Source: Marisalimonas marina (GTDB lineage Bacteria; Pseudomonadota; Alphaproteobacteria; Puniceispirillales; Marisalimonadaceae). Taken from it: a DNA stretch of 64,000 nt. The stretch covers positions 434,001 to 498,000 of the forward strand of contig JAYPPH010000003.1 in NCBI GenBank assembly GCA_038131365.1, in the 5' to 3' direction. Both the position numbers and the translations under genes were made by a program. Positions 7,796-16,549 of the stretch are shown here, piece after piece. Numbering within the stretch: the first letter of the stretch is position 1; each line of letters begins with the position of its first letter. The notes beneath the pieces are model-generated. The model did not search any database. It was given only the letters and a program-made list of their open reading frames with translations, and was not told the DNA's origin.

Positions 7796-8563
7796 ATGAA
7801 TCACATGATCGACACTAACAAGCTCCGAAGTCAAATTACTGATCAAGAATGGCAACTTCGACTTGATCTCGCTGCTACATATAGACTTATAGCTTTATAT
7901 GGATGGGATGACTTAATATACACTCACGTATCTCTAAGAATTCCAGGTCCTGAACATCATTTTCTTATAAATCCCTACGGTTTAATGTTTGATGAAATTA
8001 CTGCATCTAGCCTAGTTAAAATTGACCTTAACGGCGATGCTGTTATAGATACTCCATACGAAGTCAATCCCGCAGGCTTCACGATACACAGTGCCATTCA
8101 TTCAGCAAGAGAAGATGCACAGTGTGTTCTTCACCTTCATACTAATGACGGAGTTGCTGTTTCAATTCAAAAAAATGGATTGCTACCTATTAGTCAAACA
8201 TCAATGTTAATACACCCTCATATAGCCTATCATGATTATGAAGGTCTAGCTCTCGATCATAGTGAAAGAGAGAGATTAATTAAAGATATAGGAGATAAAA
8301 ACCTATTTATCTTAAGAAATCATGGAACATTATCTGTAGGGCATACATGTGGCATTGCATTTATGGGTATATACTTTTTAGAAAGGGCTTGTTCTGCACA
8401 GATAAGAGCGCAAGCAGCAGGCGAGATAAACTTGCCATCAAAAGAGGCTATAAAAACAACGCAAGAGCAATCTATTGGTATGTTTGATATAGGCAAAGAT
8501 AGACTTGCTTGGCCTGCATTATTAAGAAAATTAGATAGACAATCCCCAGATTATAAAATCTAG
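7796..8563 (+). CDS. Class II aldolase/adducin family protein
   Basis: 255 residues. Zinc ligands are visible as HLH (H113, H115) and a distal His in LRNHGTLSVG; the segment GFTIHSAIHSAREDAQ precedes them. Members cleave or epimerise phosphorylated or free hydroxy-keto acids. ATG 7796 is used, with GGA eight bases upstream; a TTG one codon earlier is unlikely. The gene is convergent with a dioxygenase and the two stops share the palindrome CTAG at 8560-8563. Substrate unknown. Confidence 0.82.
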   Translation: MNHMIDTNKLRSQITDQEWQLRLDLAATYRLIALYGWDDLIYTHVSLRIPGPEHHFLINPYGLMFDEITASSLVKIDLNGDAVIDTPYEVNPAGFTIHSAIHSAREDAQCVLHLHTNDGVAVSIQKNGLLPISQTSMLIHPHIAYHDYEGLALDHSERERLIKDIGDKNLFILRNHGTLSVGHTCGIAFMGIYFLERACSAQIRAQAAGEINLPSKEAIKTTQEQSIGMFDIGKDRLAWPALLRKLDRQSPDYKI

Positions 8564-9450
8564 AATACTGACTTCGCTCCTCCTGTTTTTTGTGTGGTAA
8601 AAATAGAACCATAATCTGGAGCGGGTGGAAGAGGAAGTACCACAGGAACATTCTCCATAACAGGCTGGTAGCTAACCTCACCGCACACCATTTGTCTTTC
8701 TAATTGATTACATAATTCTATTGGGTTTGAGTTCTTTAGGTATGCGCCCACACCTACTAGAGGCCATGCATCTGCAGAATTGCATTCATAGAATAAAACC
8801 ATCCGGTCTCTATTACTATTGTTTGGAGCTGACCCATGAAGTGTTCTAGCATGGTGTATTGTCATTGATCTTGCTTTACCTGTTAAAGTTACTGCTTTTG
8901 ATAAGTCAAAATTTTTATCATCCGGATTAACAGCTCCACAAAAAACACCATCATTATTATGACTTAAAACTGGTCCTTTATGACTTCCTGGAATAACCAT
9001 TAAGGGTCCATTATCAAGATCAACATCATTTAACATTAAACCTAAGGCTAATACTTTGTCGTTTGTATGTGGATAAAACGCCCAGTCTTGATGCCATTCA
9101 ACTGCAGCACCACCGCCTGGTGCTTTTGTGTTTAATTTACTAGTTTTAAGAGAAACATCTTTTCCAAGAAGATCAATAAGAATAGACTCTATCTTAGATT
9201 CTTTTATTATATCCCAAAAAAAAGGCGTATGTTGATGTGGTTGTTTAACTCTTTTTAATCTAGGTCTTTTGGAAGAGTGACCTTCTTCTAAATCAAAAAT
9301 ATTATTATTTTCTGTAACTTTTTTTGAATTCTCAAAAAAGCCTTCTACCAAATCCAGCATTTTTTTTAATTGATCTTCAGTTATCACATCCTCTACTAAC
9401 AAATAACCTTGATCATTATAAAAATTAATTTGTTCCTCTGATAAAACCAT
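8560..9450 (-). CDS. Phytanoyl-CoA dioxygenase (PhyH) family Fe(II)/2-oxoglutarate oxygenase
   Basis: 296 residues from ATG 9450, which has AGGTG seven bases upstream; the upstream extension has only a TTG. The iron facial triad is HxD in VEWHQDW (H120, D122) and H205 in TLHGSAPN, with R216 or nearby for 2-oxoglutarate. GPLMVIPGSHKGPV is the family's core strand. These enzymes hydroxylate small molecules or acyl groups; the substrate is unknown. Divergent from an MFS transporter (95-base gap), so substrate uptake/export and oxidation may be linked. Confidence 0.88.
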   Translation of the reverse strand: MVLSEEQINFYNDQGYLLVEDVITEDQLKKMLDLVEGFFENSKKVTENNNIFDLEEGHSSKRPRLKRVKQPHQHTPFFWDIIKESKIESILIDLLGKDVSLKTSKLNTKAPGGGAAVEWHQDWAFYPHTNDKVLALGLMLNDVDLDNGPLMVIPGSHKGPVLSHNNDGVFCGAVNPDDKNFDLSKAVTLTGKARSMTIHHARTLHGSAPNNSNRDRMVLFYECNSADAWPLVGVGAYLKNSNPIELCNQLERQMVCGEVSYQPVMENVPVVLPLPPAPDYGSIFTTQKTGGAKSVF

Positions 9451-9545
9451 TTTAAGCACCTGTAGATCTTTCAAACATGAAACTGTTTAATATTTTATTG
9501 TAACTATTAATATGTTAAATAAATATCTATGAAGAGCAACCATTA

Positions 9546-10778
9546 ATGATAAATAATTTAATAGAACAAGATAGCCAACAAGCATGGTTTAGGCTTGCTA
9601 TCATTTTCACTATGAGCGTCATTGGTACTGCTGGTATGTGGTCTGTAGTTATTATTTTACCTAATATACAAAGTGAATTTGCGCTAGACAGGGCTGCTTC
9701 GACTTATCCTTACGTTGCAACTATGTTTGGTTATGGAATTGGCAACGTAATAATTGGTCGAATGCTTGATAAGATTGGTATTACAAAGCCCATTATTTTT
9801 GCCTTAAGCCTATTGGTAGTTTCATATATATTATCTGTTTTTGTACGAGATGTTTTTTTTCTATCCAGTATTCAATTTTTTTTAGGTTTTTCAGCAGCGG
9901 CATTCTTTGGTCCAATGATGGCTGATATTTCTAATTATTTTTATAGAAGGAAAGGTCTCGCTGTTTCACTTGTTGCAAGTGGTCAACACCTATGTGGTGC
10001 AATTTGGCCTTTCTTAATCAAAGACTTTCTTCTCGACGGTGATTGGAGAAACGCACACCTTTTCATTGCGATAGTATGTAGTATATTAATACCAATTTTA
10101 TTTTATCTTTTAGGTAATAAAAAACCAAAGATTGATCTTAATCAAAATTTATCATCAAGAAAGGAAGATATAAATTCAAAAGTCAAGCTATCAATTAGTA
10201 ATAAACGAATACAAGTCTTATTAATGTTTGCTGGTGTATTTTGTTGTGTAGCAATGTCTATGCCTCAAGTACATATAGTACCATTATGCATTGACAATGG
10301 TTATGGACTAGCCGTTGGGACAGAAATACTATCATTTATGTTATTTGCAGCTGTTGCAAGTAGAGTGATTTTTGGATTTTTATCAGACAAAATAGGTCCA
10401 ATTCAAACTTTACTTCTTGGGTCATCTTTGCAAGCTATTTCTCTTACAATGTTTCTTCCATTCAACAGTCAGTTGTCGTTATACATAGTTGCAATTTTCT
10501 TTGGCCTATCTCAAGGCGGGATTGTACCAATATATGCTGTAATTATTAGTAAATTTTTACCTTCAAATGAAGTTGCTGAAAGAGTTGGTTTGTTAATTTT
10601 TGCTACCATTGTTGGAATGTCATTAGGAGGGTGGTTATCAGGCGAAATTTATGACTTTACGAAATCATATAAGTTAGCTTTTATAAATGGAATATTTTGG
10701 AACATTATTAATTTATGTATAATGGTTTATCTATTTATCATATATAAAAAGTCAAAAATTGTTTTGGAAAACTCATGA
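9546..10778 (+). CDS. MFS transporter (12 TM)
   Basis: 410 residues with about twelve hydrophobic segments. The major facilitator loop 2-3 motif is GRMLDKIG, repeated in the second half as GFLSDKIG, giving the two six-helix bundles. Resembles monocarboxylate/oxalate-formate type MFS proteins (SxxQ and GGIVPIYAVIISK-like region) but substrate is not certain. Its stop overlaps the start of a 50-residue gene (ATGA at 10775-10778), the first of two coupled junctions in this operon. Confidence 0.85.
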   Translation: MINNLIEQDSQQAWFRLAIIFTMSVIGTAGMWSVVIILPNIQSEFALDRAASTYPYVATMFGYGIGNVIIGRMLDKIGITKPIIFALSLLVVSYILSVFVRDVFFLSSIQFFLGFSAAAFFGPMMADISNYFYRRKGLAVSLVASGQHLCGAIWPFLIKDFLLDGDWRNAHLFIAIVCSILIPILFYLLGNKKPKIDLNQNLSSRKEDINSKVKLSISNKRIQVLLMFAGVFCCVAMSMPQVHIVPLCIDNGYGLAVGTEILSFMLFAAVASRVIFGFLSDKIGPIQTLLLGSSLQAISLTMFLPFNSQLSLYIVAIFFGLSQGGIVPIYAVIISKFLPSNEVAERVGLLIFATIVGMSLGGWLSGEIYDFTKSYKLAFINGIFWNIINLCIMVYLFIIYKKSKIVLENS

Positions 10779-10927
10779 AACTTGAAATTTTAATGCAATC
10801 TCTTTGGAAAGAATATTTAAAAACTAAGGATATAAACTTTCTGGCTAAAGCATGTGAAAAAGCCCCCTTCTTTGGGCAAAAAGAAATGGGAAAAGAAATT
10901 GCTAAAATTTTAAGAAAAAATAAATAA
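10775..10927 (+). CDS. 50-residue protein of unknown function, translationally coupled
   Basis: Starts at ATG 10775 inside the ATGA overlap with the MFS stop and ends at TAA 10925-10927, whose last A begins the next ATG (TAATG). Such tight junctions on both sides are strong evidence of translation. The protein is basic and helical (MQSLWKEYLKTKDINFLAKA, then EMGKEIAKILRKNK), without membrane span or recognisable motif. Confidence 0.65.
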   Translation: MKLEILMQSLWKEYLKTKDINFLAKACEKAPFFGQKEMGKEIAKILRKNK

Positions 10928-11469
10928 TGACCAACAGTCATCTAGTACTTGATTTTTGGTTTGTACAATGCACTCCTAAGATGTGGTTTAAAAAAAGTAA
11001 AGAATTTGATGAGCTTATTAAAAACAAGTTTATGAAGACTATAGAAACTCATCTAAAAACAAATATAAAAGATTTTATTGTATCCCGAGAAACATATATC
11101 TCATCAATAATTGTTTTAGATCAATTTACTCGAAATGTTTTTAGGAATAGTGCGAAGGCATATCAAGGCGATGAAAAAGCAAAACAATTATGTAAGATCG
11201 CGATTGAAAAACAATTTTTTCAAGAAAATGAATATTATAAAAATAGCTTTATGTTAATGCCACTAATGCATAGTGAAAGTTTAGATGACCAAGAGTTTGG
11301 TTTACCTTATTTTAAAAAATACACAAATCCCAAAACTTACGAGTATGCACTAAAGCATAAAGAAGTTATAAAAAAATTTGGAAGATTTCCTCATAGAAAT
11401 AGAATTTTAAATAGAAATTCAACACAATCAGAATTAGAATTCTTAAAATTACCAGGAAGTCGGTTTTAA
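10927..11469 (+). CDS. DUF924 family protein
   Basis: 180 residues matching the DUF924 (TPR-like helical) family: VLDFWF near the start, the core IIVLDQFTRNVFRNSAKAYQ, the PLMHSESLDDQEFG segment and the C-terminal FGRFPHRNRILNR. The family is widespread in proteobacteria but has no established biochemical role. Translation is coupled to the preceding small gene by TAATG. Five bases separate it from the following hydrolase gene. Confidence 0.85.
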   Translation: MTNSHLVLDFWFVQCTPKMWFKKSKEFDELIKNKFMKTIETHLKTNIKDFIVSRETYISSIIVLDQFTRNVFRNSAKAYQGDEKAKQLCKIAIEKQFFQENEYYKNSFMLMPLMHSESLDDQEFGLPYFKKYTNPKTYEYALKHKEVIKKFGRFPHRNRILNRNSTQSELEFLKLPGSRF

Positions 11470-11474
11470 ATCAG

Positions 11475-12284
11475 ATGAATGTAACTAGCATAAAAATTGG
11501 AAACAAACCTTCAATTTCAGTTGATTACTCAGGTGAAGGGGAAATGATAATTTTCCTTCATGGGATAGGTGGTAATAAAAAAAACTGGAAAAATAATATT
11601 AATTTCTTTGCAAAAAAATTTTTAACTGTTGCTTGGGATACAAGAGGATATGGTGACAGTGATGACTACGATGGTGAATTAGATTTTGAAGATATATTAG
11701 ATGATTTAAGAAGTGTCATTGATTTTTTTGAAAAGACTGAAGCCCACATTGTTGGACTTTCAATGGGTGGGCAGATTGCAACTCTATTTTATGACAAATA
11801 TCCTAATTATGTTAAAACTCTAACTTTATGCGACACACATTTCGGTTTATCTAATTTGAGCCCTATCGAAATAGAAAGATTTATTAATTTAAGAAAAGAG
11901 CCTCTTTTAAAAGGGAAAGAACCAAAAGACATAGCCCCAATAGTAGCATCAACTTTAATAGGTAATATTGATAATCATTCTGCTTATGAACAATTAGTTG
12001 AATCAATGTCACTTCTTCATAAAGAAAGTTATCTAAAAACTATTGAAAGCTCAATGAGAACCGAACATCTCCATATTTTTAAAAAAATTAAAGTTCCCAC
12101 CTTTATAATGGTTGGAGAACTAGACACACTTACTCCGCCTTCCATGTCAAAAAAAATCATGACAGAAATTGAAGGAAGTTATCTTAAAATAATTCCCAAA
12201 GCTGGTCATCTTATTAATATCGAAGAACCAGATGTTTTTAATCAAAATCTTCTGCATTTTTTTGAAAAACATAGTTATAAATAA
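11475..12284 (+). CDS. Alpha/beta hydrolase (enol-lactonase-like)
   Basis: 269 residues. Oxyanion HGIGG at 29-33, nucleophile elbow GLSMGG with S96, acid Asp in GELDTLTPP and catalytic His in AGHLINIE. The overall pattern, including WDTRGYGDSD, resembles 3-oxoadipate enol-lactonase (PcaD) and related small ester/lactone hydrolases. Probably co-transcribed with the MFS, 50-residue and DUF924 genes. A specific substrate cannot be assigned. Confidence 0.82.
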   Translation: MNVTSIKIGNKPSISVDYSGEGEMIIFLHGIGGNKKNWKNNINFFAKKFLTVAWDTRGYGDSDDYDGELDFEDILDDLRSVIDFFEKTEAHIVGLSMGGQIATLFYDKYPNYVKTLTLCDTHFGLSNLSPIEIERFINLRKEPLLKGKEPKDIAPIVASTLIGNIDNHSAYEQLVESMSLLHKESYLKTIESSMRTEHLHIFKKIKVPTFIMVGELDTLTPPSMSKKIMTEIEGSYLKIIPKAGHLINIEEPDVFNQNLLHFFEKHSYK

Positions 12285-12319
12285 TAAAATTTATATTCAA
12301 AATCTTATGAGAGTATCAA

Positions 12320-13183
12320 ATGCAAATTAACAAAAATATACGGCCACGAAGGAGTTTTATTTTTACTCCTGGTTTAAATCCAGAAATGTTTCCTAAAGCT
12401 ATAAAATCCGGTACTGATATGGTTTGCATTGAACTAGAGGACGGCATTGCTCCCAAAGATAAAAGTTTGGCACGAGAACATGCAATTAAAATTTTTAAAA
12501 ACAAACAAATTAATGATGGTGTAGAGAGAATACTAAGGATTAATTGTATTAGAGAAAAGTTTGGTATAGACGACATAAAAGCAATATTAGAAACTGATGC
12601 TCCTCCTCCTGCACTTATGATTCCTAAAGTTAAAACGTCAGATGAGATTACTCTCTTAGATAATTTGTTATCAGAAAGAGGTCATGATTGTCGAATACAC
12701 GTAATAATAGAAACTAATGAAGGACTAGAGAACGCTTATCAAATAGCTAATTCTTCTAATAGAATTGATGCATTATTTTTTGGTGGCGTTGACATGTCTG
12801 CTGAATTGCGATGTGAAAATAAATGGGAACCACTTCTTTATGCAAGATCTAGAATAGTGCATGCAGCGGCTTCTGCCGGTATTGACGCCATTGATGTTCC
12901 CTATCTGAACCTAGAAGACTTAGAAGGTATGAAAAAAGAAGCTATACTAGCTAAAGAACTGGGCTTTAGTGGTAAAGGTTCTATTCACCCAAAACAAATC
13001 CCAATTTTAAACGAGGTATTTACTCCTTCAGATACTGCTATTAAAAACGCAGAAAAGGTTACATCCACTTTTGAAAAAGCTAACACAGGCTTGGTGGTAA
13101 TTGATGGTAAATTAATAGAAAAACCAGTACTCAGAGAGATGTATAGGATACTATCAATTGCAGAAAAAATCTCTAAAAACTAA
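12320..13183 (+). CDS. HpcH/HpaI (CitE-like) aldolase/lyase
   Basis: 287 residues, TIM barrel of the CitE superfamily. The N-terminal RRSFIFTPG with R11, the Mg-binding ELED at 38-41, FFGGVDMSAEL and the C-terminal GFSGKGSIHPKQIP are all characteristic of beta-subunits of citrate lyase and of malyl-CoA / citramalyl-CoA lyases. No alpha or gamma citrate lyase subunit is nearby, so a stand-alone CoA-ester lyase (for example malyl- or citramalyl-CoA) is more likely. It is the last gene of a run of plus-strand genes. Confidence 0.85.
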   Translation: MQINKNIRPRRSFIFTPGLNPEMFPKAIKSGTDMVCIELEDGIAPKDKSLAREHAIKIFKNKQINDGVERILRINCIREKFGIDDIKAILETDAPPPALMIPKVKTSDEITLLDNLLSERGHDCRIHVIIETNEGLENAYQIANSSNRIDALFFGGVDMSAELRCENKWEPLLYARSRIVHAAASAGIDAIDVPYLNLEDLEGMKKEAILAKELGFSGKGSIHPKQIPILNEVFTPSDTAIKNAEKVTSTFEKANTGLVVIDGKLIEKPVLREMYRILSIAEKISKN

Positions 13184-13216
13184 TTAAAATTATTTATACT
13201 TTTTATGAGCTCTAAG

Positions 13217-13948
13217 TTAGACAAATAGAAGTCTTATAGCTAGGGCTATTAGAATTATTTGAAAAATTATAGTGAATATTTTGTTGCTTATCTTGTTTAA
13301 TAATAATTGACCTACCCTGCTTCCAACTAATGTAGCAGGTATAATCATTAAGAATGTATAAATATATTCATAAAATGAAAAACCTATCAAGGTAAAGCCA
13401 ATGATTTTTAATAAATTTCCTATTAAACCAAAATAACCTAGTGTTCCTACAATAGATTTTTTTTCAGTAATACTTTGTTTCACTATTACAGCTAAAAGAG
13501 GCGCAATTACACCGACTAAAATATTAAAAATACCCGTAAAAAAACCAACAAAATAATAAGCATAATCAGGTAAGAAAAATTTATTAATAAATTTTAAATT
13601 CTGAAAAATCAAGGCTAACAAAATAAACATGCCAATCAAATTTTTAATATTATTGGCATCAATATTTTGAAAAATTTGAAGACCTATGTAGACACCTACC
13701 GGTAACAAAACAGTAAATTTTAAAACAATTGACCAATTTACAAATTTTTTTAATAGCCATGTTCTAGTTAAGTTAGAAGTAAATTGTATAACTCCATGCA
13801 CAGGTATAGCTTCTGCAGGATTCATAAATTGAAGCATTGCAGCTAGCAAAACCGTTCCACCACCTGCTCCTGCCAGTGATGTCATTAAGGCAGTGAAAAA
13901 TGATAAAGTTGTCAGAAGTATATTTTCTGAAAATGACAATTCCAGCAT
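13217..13948 (-). CDS. TauE/SafE-family membrane transporter
   Basis: 243 residues with about eight hydrophobic spans in two repeats. The first repeat carries SLAGAGGGTVLLAAML and the second LGYFGLIGNLLKIIGFTLIG, in line with the sulfite-exporter TauE/SafE family (anion export, often organosulfonate or sulfite). Slightly shorter than the usual 250-270. Neighbours give no sulfur context, so the transported anion is unknown. Confidence 0.8.
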   Translation of the reverse strand: MLELSFSENILLTTLSFFTALMTSLAGAGGGTVLLAAMLQFMNPAEAIPVHGVIQFTSNLTRTWLLKKFVNWSIVLKFTVLLPVGVYIGLQIFQNIDANNIKNLIGMFILLALIFQNLKFINKFFLPDYAYYFVGFFTGIFNILVGVIAPLLAVIVKQSITEKKSIVGTLGYFGLIGNLLKIIGFTLIGFSFYEYIYTFLMIIPATLVGSRVGQLLLNKISNKIFTIIFQIILIALAIRLLFV

Positions 13949-14109
13949 TATTTACCACTCAATATACAAAAATGTTTTTTATTTAGTATTAGGTTTTGAC
14001 AATATTTTAAAATTTTAAAATGTAAAACTAATTAAATATACAATAAGGTTTACTTATGAAGTAAATTTTCAAGATATTTGTAAGCTATTATTTAAAAAAT
14101 GAAATTAAT

Positions 14110-15012
14110 ATGAAGATCGTAACTTTATTACCAGCAGCTACAGAAATTATTTGTGATTTAGGCTTATCACAAAATCTATTCGGGATAAGTCACGAGTGTG
14201 ATTACCCATTACAAGTCAAAGACAAAATTAGAGTTACATCTAGTATTATATCAAAAAGTACAAGTCAAAACAAAATAGACAGTATTGTTAAGGGTGCGAT
14301 TGAGCAAAGCCTACCTATTTTTGAAATAGATAATGAAAAAATTCTTGAAATAAATCCTGACTTGATAATAACTCAGGGTTTGTGTGAAGTATGCTCCATT
14401 TCAAAAGATAAAATAGAAGCTAAATTTAATCAAATACCTTGCACGCTATTCAACAAAACCAAAGTCATATCATTAAATGGCAAAACTTTTAGTGACATTT
14501 GCGAAGATATAATAAGAATTGGAGAAATAGTTGGCAAAGAAGAGATTGCAAGAAAACTAATTAATGAGGCAAAACAAAAATCTAAAAATATTACAAACAA
14601 AAGGATTAATAAAAGTCTTTTATTACTCGAATGGATTGAACCATACTTTACTCCAGGACACTGGATCCCTGAACAAATAGAAATGTCAGGATTTTTATCG
14701 TCTGTTGGAAAAAAAGGAGAAAAATCTAGAGAAATATTGTCTGAAGAAATTAGTGATTTAAATCCAGATTATATAGGAATGATTTGTTGTGGTTATAATT
14801 TAGAAGAAAATAAAACTTTTGCACAAAATATCTATAGCGACGCTAAAATAAATCATTTAGATGCAGTAAAAAAAGAGAATATTTACGCATTTGATTCAAA
14901 TTCATACTTTACAAGACCTTCATTAAGAATTGTGGAAGGAGCTATTCAGCTAAACGCAGCTATAATGCATAATGATAATAAGTATCACTGTAAAAAAGCT
15001 TATAGTGGATAA
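14110..15012 (+). CDS. BtuF-like substrate-binding fold protein lacking a signal peptide
   Basis: 300 residues. The opening KIVTLLPAATEIICDLGL and GISHECDYP are characteristic of the COG0614 helical-backbone receptor fold used for cobalamin or siderophores. There is no signal peptide, as in the stand-alone cytosolic cobalamin-binding-like group common in environmental genomes. A Cys cluster is visible (GLCEVCS; MICCGYN). No BtuC/BtuD genes are adjacent. Function unknown; cobalamin or corrinoid handling is only suggested by the fold. Its last 13 bases overlap the convergent dioxygenase gene. Confidence 0.75.
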   Translation: MKIVTLLPAATEIICDLGLSQNLFGISHECDYPLQVKDKIRVTSSIISKSTSQNKIDSIVKGAIEQSLPIFEIDNEKILEINPDLIITQGLCEVCSISKDKIEAKFNQIPCTLFNKTKVISLNGKTFSDICEDIIRIGEIVGKEEIARKLINEAKQKSKNITNKRINKSLLLLEWIEPYFTPGHWIPEQIEMSGFLSSVGKKGEKSREILSEEISDLNPDYIGMICCGYNLEENKTFAQNIYSDAKINHLDAVKKENIYAFDSNSYFTRPSLRIVEGAIQLNAAIMHNDNKYHCKKAYSG

Positions 15013-15797
15013 ATTATAGGAAACTCTTCACCAATTAGTTTATCACCTGTTTGGAGTTTTACGTTCTCAAAAGGTGGTGACCCCTTCCCTTGTCTATCAA
15101 CAAAAAAAGCATCATCTCCTACGATCCTTGCAGAGAAAACTCTTCTTCTACTAATTTTATCAACATTTTTGGAAGCACCATGAAGTGTTCTGAAGTCAAA
15201 CGCAATAGCATCCCCAGCCTTAATATCCCAACTCATTATTTTATATTTTTCTCTATTAGAGTCTATATCTGGAACCTCTAAAGAATTATCATTTTCATAT
15301 AAATCTTTTCCATTAAATCTCTTTGGTTTATGTAAAATATTTGACAAATGTGAACCTGCTATACATTCAAGACAACCCTCTTTTGAAATATCATCCAGAG
15401 CTATCCAAAAACTGACAGATTTCTCTCCATCAACACAGTAGTAGGGTTTATCTTGATGCCATGGTGTTACTATTGAAGAACCAGGCTCTTTAACTAAAAC
15501 ATGATCATGAAAAAAAATAGATTTCCTAGAGTTCATTAATTTAGCTGCATAAAAACCAATATTAGATTTAAAAATAAAATCTTTAAACTCAGGTATCCTA
15601 TTCCAATTCACTAAATCTTGGAAAAAAGGAGCTGTCCCATCGTCAGGCGTATATGATCTTTCTCTTTCACTGGGGTTTTTTATTAATTTATCAACACCAA
15701 CTCTAAGTGTCTCAAGCCATTCTTTAAAAATACCTTTGCAAAGCACAACACCATTTTTAGAAAAGTCATTTATTAATTTATTATCTATAAATTCCAT
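15000..15797 (-). CDS. Phytanoyl-CoA dioxygenase family oxygenase
   Basis: 265 residues. Iron ligands H114 and D116 (TPWHQDKPYY) and H206 (LHGASKN), with an Arg cluster 217-219 for 2-oxoglutarate. Core strand ECIAGSHLSN fits the family. Second of three paralogous PhyH-type enzymes in the window; the three differ greatly, so different substrates are likely. It overlaps the upstream flavin reductase gene by 17 bases, so the two are co-transcribed, which hints at a coupled oxidation step. Confidence 0.87.
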   Translation of the reverse strand: MEFIDNKLINDFSKNGVVLCKGIFKEWLETLRVGVDKLIKNPSERERSYTPDDGTAPFFQDLVNWNRIPEFKDFIFKSNIGFYAAKLMNSRKSIFFHDHVLVKEPGSSIVTPWHQDKPYYCVDGEKSVSFWIALDDISKEGCLECIAGSHLSNILHKPKRFNGKDLYENDNSLEVPDIDSNREKYKIMSWDIKAGDAIAFDFRTLHGASKNVDKISRRRVFSARIVGDDAFFVDRQGKGSPPFENVKLQTGDKLIGEEFPIIYPL

Positions 15798-16443
15798 CCC
15801 ATTGCTCCACCGGTTCTAATTTTCCATCTTTATTTAATTTAGGCCTGTTTTTAGAAAAAGTGTTTTCAGAGCCTACTACACCATAATCCATGTAACCTAA
15901 TCTTACTAATGGTCTTGCAGCACTAGCATTAAATAAACCGTCTTTTATAAAATCATCATTGATATATATGCCAACAACTTGGCCAAAAACAACATAATTA
16001 CCAGTGCCTTTTTCTCTGTTGACATTAGGAAGATCAATTGTTTTCCAATGTTTGCATTCTAGAGCAGCAGCGGCTTCAGACACGAAAGGTGCTGAGACAA
16101 ATTTACCTATTTGTGGCTTTAAACCAGCCAACTCGAATTCATCAATATCTGCACCTGCAGGAACAGAACTTCCGTTCATATTGTCAAATAAATTTTCAGT
16201 AGCTAACGAAACAGTAAATTCACCAGTATCTTCTATATTTTTTACAGAATCTTTTATATCAACTGAAGAAAACATTACAAAATGTGGACGGTCAGCTATA
16301 GCATTAAAATAACTATATGGGGCTAAATTATAGACGCCTGATAGTGATTTACTTCCAATCCAACCGATTGGGCGTGGAGCAACAATTGCTTTGAATGGAT
16401 CGTGGGGAAGACCGTGTTCGTTTTTTAACGTATCATAATGCAC
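15781..16443 (-). CDS. Flavin reductase-like domain protein
   Basis: 220 residues from a GTG at 16443, chosen because AAAGGTAA lies a few bases upstream and homologues begin near HYDTLKNEHGLPHDP; a TTG at 16479 would add 12 unlikely residues. The FMN-binding split barrel is marked by AIVAPRPIGWIGS and NLAPYSYFNAI. Such proteins reduce flavin with NAD(P)H or act as FMN oxidoreductases themselves. Its 3' end overlaps the PhyH gene, giving a two-gene operon. Confidence 0.85.
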   Translation of the reverse strand: MHYDTLKNEHGLPHDPFKAIVAPRPIGWIGSKSLSGVYNLAPYSYFNAIADRPHFVMFSSVDIKDSVKNIEDTGEFTVSLATENLFDNMNGSSVPAGADIDEFELAGLKPQIGKFVSAPFVSEAAAALECKHWKTIDLPNVNREKGTGNYVVFGQVVGIYINDDFIKDGLFNASAARPLVRLGYMDYGVVGSENTFSKNRPKLNKDGKLEPVEQWDGIYR

Positions 16444-16549
16444 AACAATTACCTTTATACTTAAAAATTTTAAAACCAATTACAATTAGGTCTAAATATA
16501 TTACAGTTTAAAAAAAAATTAACCTAATTTTATTTAATGTGGATAAAAA

